DNA of 39,407 bases from an uncultured Oscillospiraceae bacterium. GTDB lineage: Bacteria > Bacillota > Clostridia > Oscillospirales > Oscillospiraceae. Below are positions 7,642 through 16,600 of this stretch, piece by piece (within the stretch, counting starts at the first letter, position 1; every line of letters starts with the position of its first letter). The notes below the pieces were generated by a model. It saw only the letters and a program-made list of their open reading frames with translations. It was not told the origin of the DNA and did not search any database. The stretch covers positions 1 through 39,407 of the forward strand of contig CALXEH010000017.1 of NCBI GenBank assembly GCA_944387285.1. The letters run 5' to 3'. The position numbers were made by a program, and so were the translations under genes.

Positions 7642-10626
7642 ATGAAAAGGGGCCTGTTTTTTGTACTGGTGATTTTTCTCATGTTCAGCCTGCTGCCCGC
7701 CCACGCGGCGGCAGGGGACAGCCAGGAGGTCAGTGTGAGCGGGCGGCTGCTTACGGCCGGCTTCTACGCCGTGGACGCGGAGGGCGGGCTCGAGGGCCCG
7801 CTGGACTCGGCGCCGGCCTCCGGCGGCTATGTCTGCTATGACGGTGCCGGCTGTCTCGTCCTGCACGATGCGGACGTCCGCGCCCTGGGCGCTTCAAGCG
7901 CCGCGATCAGCGCCGCCGGCGATCTGAGGCTGATACTCGAGGGCGAGAATACCGCGCGCGGCTCTGATGGCAGCGGCGACGGCAGCTATGGCATATATGT
8001 CGAATGCGGCACGCTGAGCATAAGCGGCGAGGGCAGCCTGAAAGCTGAGGCAGCCGGCGCGCCGGACGCAGGCTGCAGCGCGGGCATATACGTCGTGCGC
8101 AGGATGCACGAGGAGCTCGGCGAGGGCAGCTACCGCGCCGAGGACGAGCCGGACTCGCTTGTAATAGAGGGCGGCAGCGTTTTCGCCTCCGGCGGCACGG
8201 CCGACAGCTTTTCCTGCGGCGTCTATGCCGACCTGACGATGAAGGGCGGCCTTCTGAGGGCGGAAGGCGGCAGCAGCGAGCCGGCGCAGGCGGCCTTCAG
8301 CTCCAGGAGCTGCGGGGTATTCGGCTGCGCAGTCGTGCTGGGCGGCGAGCTTGAAGCCATCGGCGGCCCTGCGCTCAACTGCAGCGAGGGCTATCCCTGC
8401 GAGAGTATCGGCATATACGCGCGGGGCACGGTGGAAATAAGCGCCGGCAGCGTCACGGCCCGCGGCGGCAGCGCCGGGAACAGCGTGGGCGTCTTTGCGG
8501 AGCGGGTCAGCCTGGAAGGCGAGGGCCTGCTCAGGGCCGACAGCTGCCCGGCCGGCTTCAGCTGCGGCCTTCAGGCGGACGGGCTGAGCGTGAACGGCGG
8601 CCAGGCCAGGGCGCAGCTGTGCTCGGGCGGCGCCGGGGACTCGCAGGGCCAGGCCTCCGGCTCCGCCTTCGGCGCGTTGGTGGAGGAAGTATATGTGGAT
8701 GCGGGCGTGCTCGAACTGCGCTCGGGCGAGGCCTCCGAACTCAGCGAGGGGCTCAGGGCCTTTGCCGACTCCGGCGAGGAAGCGCTCGTTCGCGTGAGCG
8801 GCGGCGGGCTCCTGAGCAGCACTGCCGGGCCCGCGGGCGTCAGCAGCGCGGGCGTAAGGGCCGACGGCGAAAACGGCAGTTCCGGCGTCATCGAGGCCGC
8901 CGGCGGCAAGCTGCTGGCCTTCGGCGGAGCGTCGGAGTGGAGCGCGGGCCTGGAGGCCGACAGTCTGAGCGTCAGCTCTGGCGGCCGGGTGGAGGCCAGG
9001 GGCGCGGACGCCCCGGCGGAGGCCCTGGCGCCCATCAGCTACGGCATCTGCGCCGCCCGGCTGGTGGAGGTCTCCGGCGGCGCGGTGTACGCCTTTGGAG
9101 GCGAGGCCGCGGCCGCGGCCGGCCAGAGCGCCGGGCTGCACGACAGCCTATCCGGCTTCAGCCAGGACAAGCTGGCCGTCATAGTCGCCGCCGGGGCCCT
9201 GCTGGAAGCCGAAGGCGCAGCCGCCGGTGTCCTGAGCAGCGGCATCACGGCCGATTCCGTGGAGGTCGGCGGCGAACTCACGGCCCGGGGCGGGGACTCT
9301 GCCGGCGTCAGCATGGGCATAGGCGCGGCTTCCGTCACGGTCACGGAGGGCGGCTCGCTCAGCAGCCTGGCCGGCGAGGGCCGCAACAGCCTGGGCCTGT
9401 CCGGCAGCCTGGACATCACGGGCGGCAGCCTCGTCTGCTCGGGCTCGACCCGCGCCCTCGCTGCCCAGCCCCAGTTCGGCGGCTGGGAGGAATACCAGTG
9501 GCGCAGCGAGCAGGGCTCCGCCCTTGCGCCGGCCCCGCTGGACAGCAGCTGGATGCTGTACAAGTATATCGAGATCGTCCCCGGCGTCCCGGGCGTGCTG
9601 GGCCTGAGCGCCGCGTCGCTCGACCTCGCCCCGGGCGAGAGCGCGAGCCTGGGGCTTGAGCTGCCCGAGGGTTTCAGTCTCTCCGGCTGGTCGAGCGACT
9701 GCCCCTCCGTGGCGACGGTGATGGATGGCCTGGTCTCGGCCCACTCAGCGGGCAGGGCCAACATCCTGGTCACGGCCGTGGACGCCGGAGGCGCCGAGGT
9801 CGTGGAGAGCTGCACCGTCTGCGTCGGCTGCTCCGAAGCCGCCTCAGAGGCGGCGGAACGGCTCGGCAGCCTGGCAGGCAGCGTCTCCGAAAAGCTGGAG
9901 GTAGTCAGGGCGCTGGGCATGTCTGACCTGGCCGAGGTCCTGGCCTCCGACCCCGGGTTCTGCGGCGCAGTCGCCGAGCTCGAGGGCTCGCTAGGCCTCT
10001 CGGCGCGCATAGAGGCCGAAGGCGGCCTCTCCGGCCTCGGCTTCTCGGCCGTGGGCGCGGGCCTGAACGCCGCCGAGCCCTCGCAGCCCGTGGTACTGAG
10101 GCTGACCAAGACCGAGGGCAGGGCCGCGCAGTACGACAGGGCCCTGGCCTTCTCGCTGGAGCTCGAAAACGCCCTGCCCCAGCTCGCCGCGCCCATTCTC
10201 CTGCGGCTGAACGTCCCGCAGGAGTTCGACCCCGGTGCGCTGCTGCTGTTGCGCGAGCTGCCGGACGGCTCCTCCGAGCGCGTGGAGTATACACTTGAAT
10301 ACTCGGAGGGGACGGCGAGCCTCAGCTTCATCGTCACCGGGCCCGGCGGCTACTGCCTCGCGCAGGCCGGCGGCGATATCTGCGGCGCCGTCATCGACGG
10401 CGGCAGGGCCAGCGTGAATGTGCTCAGCCCAGGCGGGCTGATGATCTGCGCCTGCTTCGACGCCGAAGGCAGGATGCTCTCGGCGGAAACGCGCCCGGTC
10501 ACCGGCCTCGCCGGCTGGCAGACCCTGGGCTTTGAGCTGCCCGAGGGCGCGGCCCGGCTGAGCCTGATGCTCCTGGACGGCCGGAACATACCCGCGGCGG
10601 AGGGGCTGAGTGTGGACTGCGCCTGA
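7642..10626 (+). CDS. Large secreted protein with beta-helix-like repeats and an Ig-like domain
   Basis: 994 residues. Residues 1-23 are a signal peptide (MKRGLFFVLVIFLMF, then LLPAHAAA). Residues about 60-610 consist of some 14 loosely repeated units built around S-x-G-[IVL]-x-A followed by a short V/L-x-[VI]-x-GG-x-L-x-A-x-GG strand pattern, rich in Gly, Ser, Ala. This resembles right-handed beta-helix carbohydrate-binding proteins of Clostridia (Cthe_2159-like), an inference from pattern only. Residues about 650-730 look like a bacterial Ig-like (BIG2) domain: LAPGESASL, then WSSDCPSVATV and AHSAGRANILVTA. The last 250 residues are a C-terminal module frequent in clostridial secreted proteins. 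No LPXTG, S-layer or transmembrane anchor is seen. Cysteines are unusually many for an exported protein. Function unknown. Confidence 0.8.
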   Translation: MKRGLFFVLVIFLMFSLLPAHAAAGDSQEVSVSGRLLTAGFYAVDAEGGLEGPLDSAPASGGYVCYDGAGCLVLHDADVRALGASSAAISAAGDLRLILEGENTARGSDGSGDGSYGIYVECGTLSISGEGSLKAEAAGAPDAGCSAGIYVVRRMHEELGEGSYRAEDEPDSLVIEGGSVFASGGTADSFSCGVYADLTMKGGLLRAEGGSSEPAQAAFSSRSCGVFGCAVVLGGELEAIGGPALNCSEGYPCESIGIYARGTVEISAGSVTARGGSAGNSVGVFAERVSLEGEGLLRADSCPAGFSCGLQADGLSVNGGQARAQLCSGGAGDSQGQASGSAFGALVEEVYVDAGVLELRSGEASELSEGLRAFADSGEEALVRVSGGGLLSSTAGPAGVSSAGVRADGENGSSGVIEAAGGKLLAFGGASEWSAGLEADSLSVSSGGRVEARGADAPAEALAPISYGICAARLVEVSGGAVYAFGGEAAAAAGQSAGLHDSLSGFSQDKLAVIVAAGALLEAEGAAAGVLSSGITADSVEVGGELTARGGDSAGVSMGIGAASVTVTEGGSLSSLAGEGRNSLGLSGSLDITGGSLVCSGSTRALAAQPQFGGWEEYQWRSEQGSALAPAPLDSSWMLYKYIEIVPGVPGVLGLSAASLDLAPGESASLGLELPEGFSLSGWSSDCPSVATVMDGLVSAHSAGRANILVTAVDAGGAEVVESCTVCVGCSEAASEAAERLGSLAGSVSEKLEVVRALGMSDLAEVLASDPGFCGAVAELEGSLGLSARIEAEGGLSGLGFSAVGAGLNAAEPSQPVVLRLTKTEGRAAQYDRALAFSLELENALPQLAAPILLRLNVPQEFDPGALLLLRELPDGSSERVEYTLEYSEGTASLSFIVTGPGGYCLAQAGGDICGAVIDGGRASVNVLSPGGLMICACFDAEGRMLSAETRPVTGLAGWQTLGFELPEGAARLSLMLLDGRNIPAAEGLSVDCA

Positions 10627-10639
10627 GCGCCCGCCGCCT

Positions 10640-11554
10640 TCAGTACAGGCCCTCGTACTCCGGCTCAGGATGCTCGCGCCCGTAGCTGCGGCACAGCTCC
10701 ATGAATTCCAGGGCCAGAGGCGTGAGGTACTTGTCCCTGTGCCGCACGATGCGGAAGCTGCGGGTGAAGCTCAGACCCTCCACACTCACTACCTTCACGA
10801 GCCCGCGCCTTGCCGCGCCGCGTATCATCCGCTCGGGCAGCACCGAGATGCCCAGCCCGCTTATGACCGCGTTCACCAGCGCCGTCGTGCTCATCGCCTC
10901 CCAGCTGGGGCTGACCGAGATGCCCGCGCCCGCTATTACCCGCTCGAATTCCTCCCTCGCGCCGCTGCCGCGTTCGCGAAGGAGGAATTTTTGACGCCGG
11001 AATTCCTCCAGCCCCAGCGGCCGGCCCGGCTTAAAGGGCAGCTCCGGCGGGCAGATCACCGCCAGGCTGTCCTCCATGTACTCCTCCGTCAGCAGCAGCT
11101 CCGAGCTCGGCACGCCTTCCAGCAGGGCCAGGTCCAGGGAGTTGGCCAGCAGCCGCTCCTCCAGCATCCTCGACGGGCCCACGGCAGCCAGCACCTCCGC
11201 CCCGGGCAGCTTCGCCGTTATCGCCTTCACATAGTCCGGCAAAAACTGCGAGCCGATGGTCATGCTCGCGCCGACGCGCAGGCGGCCCGGCTTCTCCGCG
11301 CTCCTGAGCGCATCCTCCATCTCGTCAAAAGAGGTGGTGATGTGCCGGGCATAGCCCAGCAGCCGCTCTCCGGCCGAACTCAGGCTCAGCCTGCGCCCCA
11401 GCCTGTCGAACAGCACCGTCCCGTAATAGCCCTCCAGTTCCCTTATGGCCAGGCTCACCGCCGGCTGGGTCATGTGCAGGGCCTCGGCCGCCCTGGTGGT
11501 GTTGCAGCCGTGCTCGCACACCGCCAGAAAGATCCTCAAATGCCGCAGGGTCAT
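10640..11554 (-). CDS. LysR-family transcriptional regulator
   Basis: 304 residues. Residues 1-58 are the LysR helix-turn-helix (MTLRHLRIFLAVCEHG, then TRAAEALHMTQPAVSLAIRELE), and residues about 88-290 the periplasmic-binding-like effector domain (LRVGASMTIGSQFLPDYV at the start). The start ATG has AAGGAGGGCGGGG upstream. It is transcribed divergently from a chromate-type transporter pair, with the promoter and a palindrome between them, which is the classical LysR arrangement and suggests that it controls both itself and the transporter. It converges on the secreted protein gene with only 13 bases between the stops. Sequence features fit CysL/CbbR-like members, but the effector cannot be named. 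Confidence 0.92.
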   Translation of the reverse strand: MTLRHLRIFLAVCEHGCNTTRAAEALHMTQPAVSLAIRELEGYYGTVLFDRLGRRLSLSSAGERLLGYARHITTSFDEMEDALRSAEKPGRLRVGASMTIGSQFLPDYVKAITAKLPGAEVLAAVGPSRMLEERLLANSLDLALLEGVPSSELLLTEEYMEDSLAVICPPELPFKPGRPLGLEEFRRQKFLLRERGSGAREEFERVIAGAGISVSPSWEAMSTTALVNAVISGLGISVLPERMIRGAARRGLVKVVSVEGLSFTRSFRIVRHRDKYLTPLALEFMELCRSYGREHPEPEYEGLY

Positions 11555-11596
11555 GTTCCCCGCCCTCCTTTATATTGATATTGTTATTATCTTTAT

Positions 11597-11628
11597 AAAA
11601 TAATATTATTTTTCTTATTACATTGCAA
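11597..11628 (-). promoter_or_regulatory. lysR promoter overlapping a perfect 16-base palindrome
   Basis: Minus strand: TTGCAA at 11623-11628, a 17-base spacer, and TATTAT at 11600-11605. The -10 box lies inside AAAATAATATTATTTT (11597-11612), a perfect palindrome. LysR proteins bind AT-rich dyads, so this fits autorepression together with control of the divergent transporter genes. The plus-strand promoter is less clear (TATCAT at 11633-11638 with a poor -35). Confidence 0.6.
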
Positions 11629-11661
11629 GTAGTATCATATGGCGCAGGGGAGGAATGAGGT

Positions 11662-12234
11662 TTGAAAAAGAAGCTGCAGCGGTATTTGACGCTGTTTTGG
11701 GCCACTTTTCAGCTGAGCGCCTGCACATTTGGCGGCGGCTTTGTGATCATCCCGCTGATGCGGCGGAAGTTTGTGGAGGGTCTGGGCTGGATAGAGGAGC
11801 AGGAGATGCTCGACCTGGCGGCGATAGCGCAGTCCTGCCCGGGCGCGATCGCCGTGAATGCGGCCATATTGGTGGGCTACCGGGCCTGCGGGCTGGCGGG
11901 CGCGGCCATTGCGGTTTTCGGCACGGTGCTGCCGCCGCTGATCATCATCTCGGTGATCTCCTTTTTCTACGCGGCCTTCCGCGAGAACGAGCTTGTGAGC
12001 CTTGTCATGCAGGGCATGCTGGCGGGCGTGGCGGCGGTCATCTGCGACGTGGTGGTCTCCTTGTGCGGCGCCCTGGTCAAGGAGCGCAGCGCCCTGCATC
12101 TGGCCATACTGCCTGCGGCCTTCGTGCTCGTGCGCTTTTTGGATGTGAACATCGTCTTCATCATCCTGGGCTGCGCCGGCATAGGGCTTGCCGAGGGCCT
12201 GCTGCGCTCGCGGCTTGAGAGGAGGCGGGCCTGA
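11662..12234 (+). CDS. Chromate-type transporter, first half-size subunit
   Basis: A 190-residue membrane protein of the CHR (chromate ion transporter) family, short form, which works as a pair of half-size proteins. The family motifs are present: FGGGFVIIPLM near residues 23-33 and the AIAQSCPGAIAVNAAILVGYRA segment near residues 55-76. The start is TTG at 11662: GGGGAGGA at 11647-11654 is seven bases upstream and the protein family begins here, while the ATG at 11655 is in another frame and gives a non-membrane shadow. It overlaps the next gene by one base (TGATG). Substrate is not known; many family members outside chromate-resistance loci have no shown chromate activity. Confidence 0.88.
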   Translation: MKKKLQRYLTLFWATFQLSACTFGGGFVIIPLMRRKFVEGLGWIEEQEMLDLAAIAQSCPGAIAVNAAILVGYRACGLAGAAIAVFGTVLPPLIIISVISFFYAAFRENELVSLVMQGMLAGVAAVICDVVVSLCGALVKERSALHLAILPAAFVLVRFLDVNIVFIILGCAGIGLAEGLLRSRLERRRA

Positions 12235-12803
12235 TGCTGCTTTTACAGCTGCTCTGGAGCTTCTTCCAGATCGGGCTCTTCAGCATAGGCGGCGGCTACG
12301 CGGCGATGCCGCTCATACAGCAGCAGGTGACGGTGGAGCACAGCTGGCTGACCATGACGCAGTTTGCGGACATCATGGCCATAGCCGAAATGACCCCGGG
12401 CCCCATTGCCATCAATTCCGCCACCTTTGTCGGCATCAGGGTCGCGGGCATACCCGGGGCGCTCGTGGCCACCTTCGGCTGCGTGCTGCCCTCCTGCGTC
12501 ATCGTGACGCTGCTGGCCTGGGTCTACTACCGCTGCAAGGGCCTGAGCCTGGTGCAGGATATGCTCGGCTGCCTGCGGCCCGCGGTCGTGGCCATGATCG
12601 CCTCTGCCGGGCTGACGCTGTTCATCCTGGCCATCTTCGGGCAAAGCGGCGATATCGCGGACCTGAACTATGCCTCGGCCCTCATATTCGTGCTGGGCCT
12701 CCTGCTGCTGAGGCTCAAAAAGCCCAGCCCCATCCTGGTCATGGCGGGCTCCGGCGCGGCCTTTGCGGCCCTGCACTACGCCGCGGAGGCGATAAAGCTG
12801 TAG
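12234..12803 (+). CDS. Chromate-type transporter, second half-size subunit
   Basis: A 189-residue partner of the preceding gene, same CHR family but opposite predicted topology class. It has FSIGGGYAAMPLIQQQV at about residues 15-31 and AIAEMTPGPIAINSATFVG at about residues 50-68, the TPGP motif being typical of the family. The ATG shares its A with the stop of the first subunit (TGATG), so the two are made together. A weak GCCCG/CGGGC hairpin (12806-12821) followed by TTT lies just after the stop and may be the terminator. Confidence 0.88.
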   Translation: MLLLQLLWSFFQIGLFSIGGGYAAMPLIQQQVTVEHSWLTMTQFADIMAIAEMTPGPIAINSATFVGIRVAGIPGALVATFGCVLPSCVIVTLLAWVYYRCKGLSLVQDMLGCLRPAVVAMIASAGLTLFILAIFGQSGDIADLNYASALIFVLGLLLLRLKKPSPILVMAGSGAAFAALHYAAEAIKL

Positions 12804-12821
12804 CCGCCCGGCCCTGCGGGC

Positions 12822-12850
12822 TTTACAAGGCCGTCTAAAAATGTTACAAT
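12822..12850 (+). promoter_or_regulatory. Promoter of the deaminase gene
   Basis: TTTACA at 12822-12827, 17-base spacer, TACAAT at 12845-12850. The start would be near 12857, about 26 bases before the ATG. AGGGGAGC is the ribosome site. Confidence 0.65.
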
Positions 12851-12882
12851 ATGCCTGAAATATTTTCAGGGGAGCTGAGACA

Positions 12883-13362
12883 ATGTACAGGGAGCACGAA
12901 TACTATCTGCGCCGCGCCATTGAGGTCTCGCGCGAGTCGAGGAAGGCCGGCAACACGCCCTTCGGCGCGCTGCTGGTGAACGCCGAGGGCGAGATCGTCA
13001 TGGAGCAGCCGAACGTCGAGATCACCGAGCACGTCTGCACGGGCCATGCTGAGACCACGCTCGCCGCCCGCGCCTCTCACGAATATTCCCGGGACTATCT
13101 CTGGAACTGCACGCTCTACACCACCGCCGAGCCCTGCGCCATGTGTTCGGGCGCGATATACTGGGCGAACATCGGCCGCGTGGTCTACGGCATGACCGAA
13201 AAGCGCCTTTTGGAGCTGACCGGCGACAACGAGCAGAACCCCACCTTCAGCCTGCCCTGCCGCGAGGTCTTCGCCCGGGGACAGAAGGACATAAAAGTCG
13301 AAGGCCCCTTCCCCGAGGTCGAAGAAGAGGCCGCGGAAGTCCACAAGGGCTACTGGGATTAA
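12883..13362 (+). CDS. Nucleoside/nucleobase deaminase (CMP/dCMP deaminase fold)
   Basis: A 159-residue zinc-dependent deaminase. Zinc and catalytic residues are visible as H55-A56-E57 and the P84-C85-A86-M87-C88 motif. The C-terminal portion (TFSLPCREVFARG, then VEGPFPEVEEEA) matches the general nucleoside/guanine deaminase branch rather than TadA, which edits tRNA A34. The gene has its own promoter and is followed by two GC hairpins and the 193-base repeat. The substrate (guanine, cytosine or a modified nucleoside) cannot be read from the sequence; the nearby nucleoside importer and purine genes make a role in purine salvage plausible. Confidence 0.85.
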   Translation: MYREHEYYLRRAIEVSRESRKAGNTPFGALLVNAEGEIVMEQPNVEITEHVCTGHAETTLAARASHEYSRDYLWNCTLYTTAEPCAMCSGAIYWANIGRVVYGMTEKRLLELTGDNEQNPTFSLPCREVFARGQKDIKVEGPFPEVEEEAAEVHKGYWD

Positions 13363-13369
13363 ATAATGC

Positions 13370-13395
13370 AAGGCCGCCCCGGACGGGGCGGCCTT
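13370..13395. terminator. GC-rich hairpin 1 after the deaminase gene
   Basis: AAGGCCGCCCC (13370-13380) pairs with 13385-13395 around a four-base loop. It is followed by TTACATTA on the plus strand and TTGCATTATTT on the minus strand, so the T-runs are weak in both directions. It is nearly identical to the hairpin at 13598-13620, on the other side of the 193-base repeat. Confidence 0.55.
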
Positions 13396-13404
13396 ACATT
13401 ATCG

Positions 13405-13597
13405 AAAAAGCCTCGCAGAGTTTCGCGGCCGCAGCCGCGAAATAAATTTCGATTATTTTCGGCGGCGGCGTGTACGTCGCCGAAAATACTTCTCGCGGAG
13501 CGGAGTGTCGAATCGTCCGCCCTTGGCGGACGACCGAGGCGCGCAGCGCAGCGCGAGCCCCTTTGTTGAAGAAGGCTTTGCCTTCTTCAACAAGCTG
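13405..13597 (+). repeat. Structured 193-base repeat, copy 1
   Basis: One of two copies in this window (the other at 34327-34519), both exactly 193 bases. Hairpins in order: stem 1, 13421-13429 with 13434-13442 (9 bp, loop CGCA); stem 2, 13454-13467 with 13475-13488 (14 bp including one G-T pair, apical loop GCGTGTA); stem 3, 13513-13521 with 13525-13533 (9 bp); a short CGCGC/GCGCG stem near 13540-13555; stem 4, 13563-13576 with 13580-13593 (14 bp). Compared with copy 2, differences in the stems are compensated by matching changes on the other arm, while the blocks between the stems are identical. No terminal inverted repeats or target duplication are evident. Function unknown: it could be a structured RNA or a mobile hairpin element. 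Confidence 0.85.
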
Positions 13598-13628
13598 AGG
13601 CCGCCCCGTCGGGGCGGCCTTTTGTTTT
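13598..13628 (+). terminator. Terminator hairpin 2, after the repeat
   Basis: AGGCCGCCCC (13598-13607) pairs with 13611-13620 around a three-base loop and is followed by TTTGTTTT, so it is a good plus-strand terminator. Its T-run overlaps the stop codon of the convergent purL gene. Confidence 0.8.
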
Positions 13629-16600
13629 ATTTGAAGTAATCCACGCCGGCTTCAAAGATGGGCTGGAGGCCGGCGCCGGGGACGTTCCGGTACAGGCCCG
13701 GGCCGCTGCGCTCCGTGTGGCCCATCTTGCCCAGCACGCGCCCGTCCGGCGAGCTTATCGCCTCGACCGCCAGCACCGAGCCGTTGGGGTTGTACCTCAC
13801 GTCCATGGTGGGCTGGCCCTCGGGGTCCACATACTGGGTGGCGAGCCGGCCCGTGGCCTCCAGCTCCGCCAGCAGCGGCTCGGGGCAAACGAAGCGGCCC
13901 TCGCCGTGCGACACCGCCACCGTGTGGATGTCGCCCACCCGGCAGCGCGCCAGCCAGGGGCTGAGCGTGGAGGCTACCCGCGTGCGCGCCAGCAGGCTCT
14001 GGTGCCGGCCTATCATGTTGTAGGTCAGCGTCGGGCAGCTCTCGTCCGTCTCCAGTATCCGCCCGAAGGGCACGAGCCCCAGCTTTATGAGCGCCTGGAA
14101 GCCGTTGCAGATGCCCAGCATCAACCCGTCGCGCCCATAGAGCAGCTCGTGCACCGCGTCGCTCAGCCGCCGGCTCCTGAAAAAGGCCGCCACCAGCTTT
14201 GCGCTGCCGTCCGGCTCGTCACCGCCCGAAAAGCCGCCGGGCAGGACGATCATCTGGCTTCTCGCTATCGCCTGCGCCGCGCGCTCGACGCTCTCGGCCA
14301 CCTGAGCCTGGCTCAGGTTCCGTATCACCAGTATCTCCGGCTCCGCGCCGGCGCGGCGCAGGGCCCGGGCCGTGTCGTACTCGCAGTTCGTGCCCGGGAA
14401 GACCGGGATGAGCGCCCGGGGCCTCGCGCACTTCACCGCCGGGGCCGGCCTCGACTGCGCCTCAAAGCCCAGCCGCCGCACCTGTTCCCTGCCCTGGCCC
14501 GGCGCGCTCAGGTTGGGCATGACCGGCTCTAGCCTGCCCTCCCAGGCTTCCTCGAGCCCGCGCATATCTATGCGCTCGCCGCCGCATGCGAATGAATAGT
14601 CCGCCGTCACGCGGCCCAGGGTCTCGCCCGCCGTGCAGCCGGGCGCGGTCTCGGCTATCATGCCGCCGAAATCCCAGCCGAAGAGCCGGCCCCGGTCAAA
14701 GCCCGGGTCTATCTCCACGCCCAGGCGGTTGCCGAAGGCCATGCGGCACAGGCCAGACGCCAGGCCGCCCCCGTCCAGCGCCCAGCAGCTTTTTATCTCG
14801 CCCGACTTCATGAGCCCCTTGAGCTCCGACCACAGCTCCAGCGTCGCCGCCGCGTCGAAGGGGTCGGCCCGGAAATACGCCAGCCGGTCGCCCGCGGCCT
14901 TCAGCTCCGGCGTCACCACCTCGTCCACCTTGCCGTGACCCACGGCGAAGCTCACCAGCGTCGGCGGCACGTCCATGTCCTCAAAGCTGCCGGACATGCT
15001 GTCCTTGCCGCCTATCGCCGCCACGCCCAGGCCCAGCTGCGCCTCCAAGGCGCCCAGGAGCGCCGCAAAGGGCTTGCCCCAGCGCTCCGGCTCCGTGCGC
15101 AGGCGCTCGAAATACTCCTGAAAACTCAGATATATGTCGCCGTGGCCCATGCCCGAGGCCACCAGCCTCGCCACGCTCTCGACCACCGCGAGGTAGGCGC
15201 CCGCCCAGGGGTCCTGCTCCGCCACGCGCGGCTCAAAGCCGCAGGCCATCGCCGAGCAGCTGCGCGTCTCGCCCTCCACGGGCAGCTTGGCTATCATGCT
15301 CTGCGCCGGGCTCAGCTGATACTTCCCGCCGTAGGGCATGACCACCGTGCCAGCGCCTATCGTGCTGTCGAACCTCGCGCCCAGGCCGCGCCGCGAGCAG
15401 ACCGAGAGGTCGCCCATGAGCGCCCTGAGCCTCTCGCCGAGCCCGCCGGCGGCCGCGGCAGGGCTCCTATCCTCCAGCCGGCTCTCGGGCACCCTCACCC
15501 GCGCGTGCTTTTCCGCGCCGTTCGAGGCCAGGAAATCCCGGCTGAGGTCGGCTATCAGCCTGCCCCGCCAGCGCATGCGCAGCCTCGGCTCCGCCGTCAC
15601 CCGCGCCACCGCCGTGGCCTCGAGGTTCTCCGCGCCCGCAAGGGCCAGGAAGCGCTCCGCGTCCGCCGCCGAGACCACCACGGCCATGCGCTCCTGGCTC
15701 TCCGAGATCGCCAGCTCCGTGCCGTCCAGGCCCTCGTACTTGCGCGGCACCAGGTCGAGGTCTATGTCCAGCCCGTCCGCCAGCTCGCCTATCGCCACCG
15801 AGACGCCGCCCGCGCCGAAGTCGTTGCAGCGCCGGATGAGCCGCGTCGCCCCGGGGTCTCTGAACAGCCGCTGCAGCTTGCGCTCCACCGGCGCGTTGCC
15901 CTTCTGCACCTCGGCCCCGCAGGTCTCCAGGCTGTGTACGCCGTGGGCCTTGGACGAGCCCGTCGCGCCGCCGCAGCCGTCCCGGCCCGTCCTGCCGCCC
16001 AGGAGTATGACCACGTCGCCCGGCTCCGGCCGCTCGCGCACCACGTTCCGCTCCGGCGCCGCCGCTATGACCGCGCCTATCTCCATGCGCTTGGCGACGT
16101 AGCCGGGGTGATAGTACTCGTCCACAAAGCCCGTCGCCAGGCCGATCTGGTTGCCGTAGGAGCTGTAGCCCGCCGCCGCCGTCGTCACCAGTTTCCGCTG
16201 CGGCAGCTTGCCGGGCAGGGTCGCCGACACCGGCGCCAGCGGGTCGCCCGCGCCCGTCACGCGCATCGCCTGATACACATAGGCCCGGCCCGAAAGCGGG
16301 TCGCGTATAGCCCCGCCGATGCAGGTCGCCGCGCCGCCGAAGGGCTCTATCTCCGTCGGGTGGTTGTGCGTCTCGTTCTTGAACATGAGCAGCCAGGGCT
16401 CCTCGTGCCCGTCCACGTCCGCCGTCACCTTCACCGAGCAGGCGTTTATCTCCTCCGACTCGTCCAGGCCTCGGAGCTGCCCCGTCTTCTTCAGATACCT
16501 CGCGCCCAGCGTTGCGAGCTCCATGAGCGTGAGGGGCTTGTCCTCCCGGCCCAGCTCGCGGCGTATCTCCAGGCAGCGCTCATAGGCCCGGCGCACCTGC

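Noticed and set aside
11655..12218. ATG-initiated frame overlapping the first chromate-type transporter gene
   Set aside because: It reads a different frame with no membrane character. The TTG at 11662 gives the real family sequence with a properly spaced ribosome site.
12883..13362. Deaminase as TadA, linked with the tRNA-Arg(ACG) in the window
   Set aside because: The zinc motifs are shared by the superfamily, but the C-terminal pattern fits general nucleoside/guanine deaminases, not tRNA adenosine deaminase.
13366..13569. Peptide frames through repeat copy 1 (and 34227-34655 through copy 2), with a shared RPRRAAQREPLC-like stretch
   Set aside because: The shared peptide follows from shared DNA. 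Differences between copies preserve base pairing rather than amino acids, and no ribosome site is present.
13401..13600. Target-site duplication or terminal inverted repeats marking the 193-base repeat as an insertion sequence
   Set aside because: The two ends are not inverted copies of one another, and the flanks of copy 2 share no duplicated bases. The two hairpins around copy 1 are not matched at copy 2.
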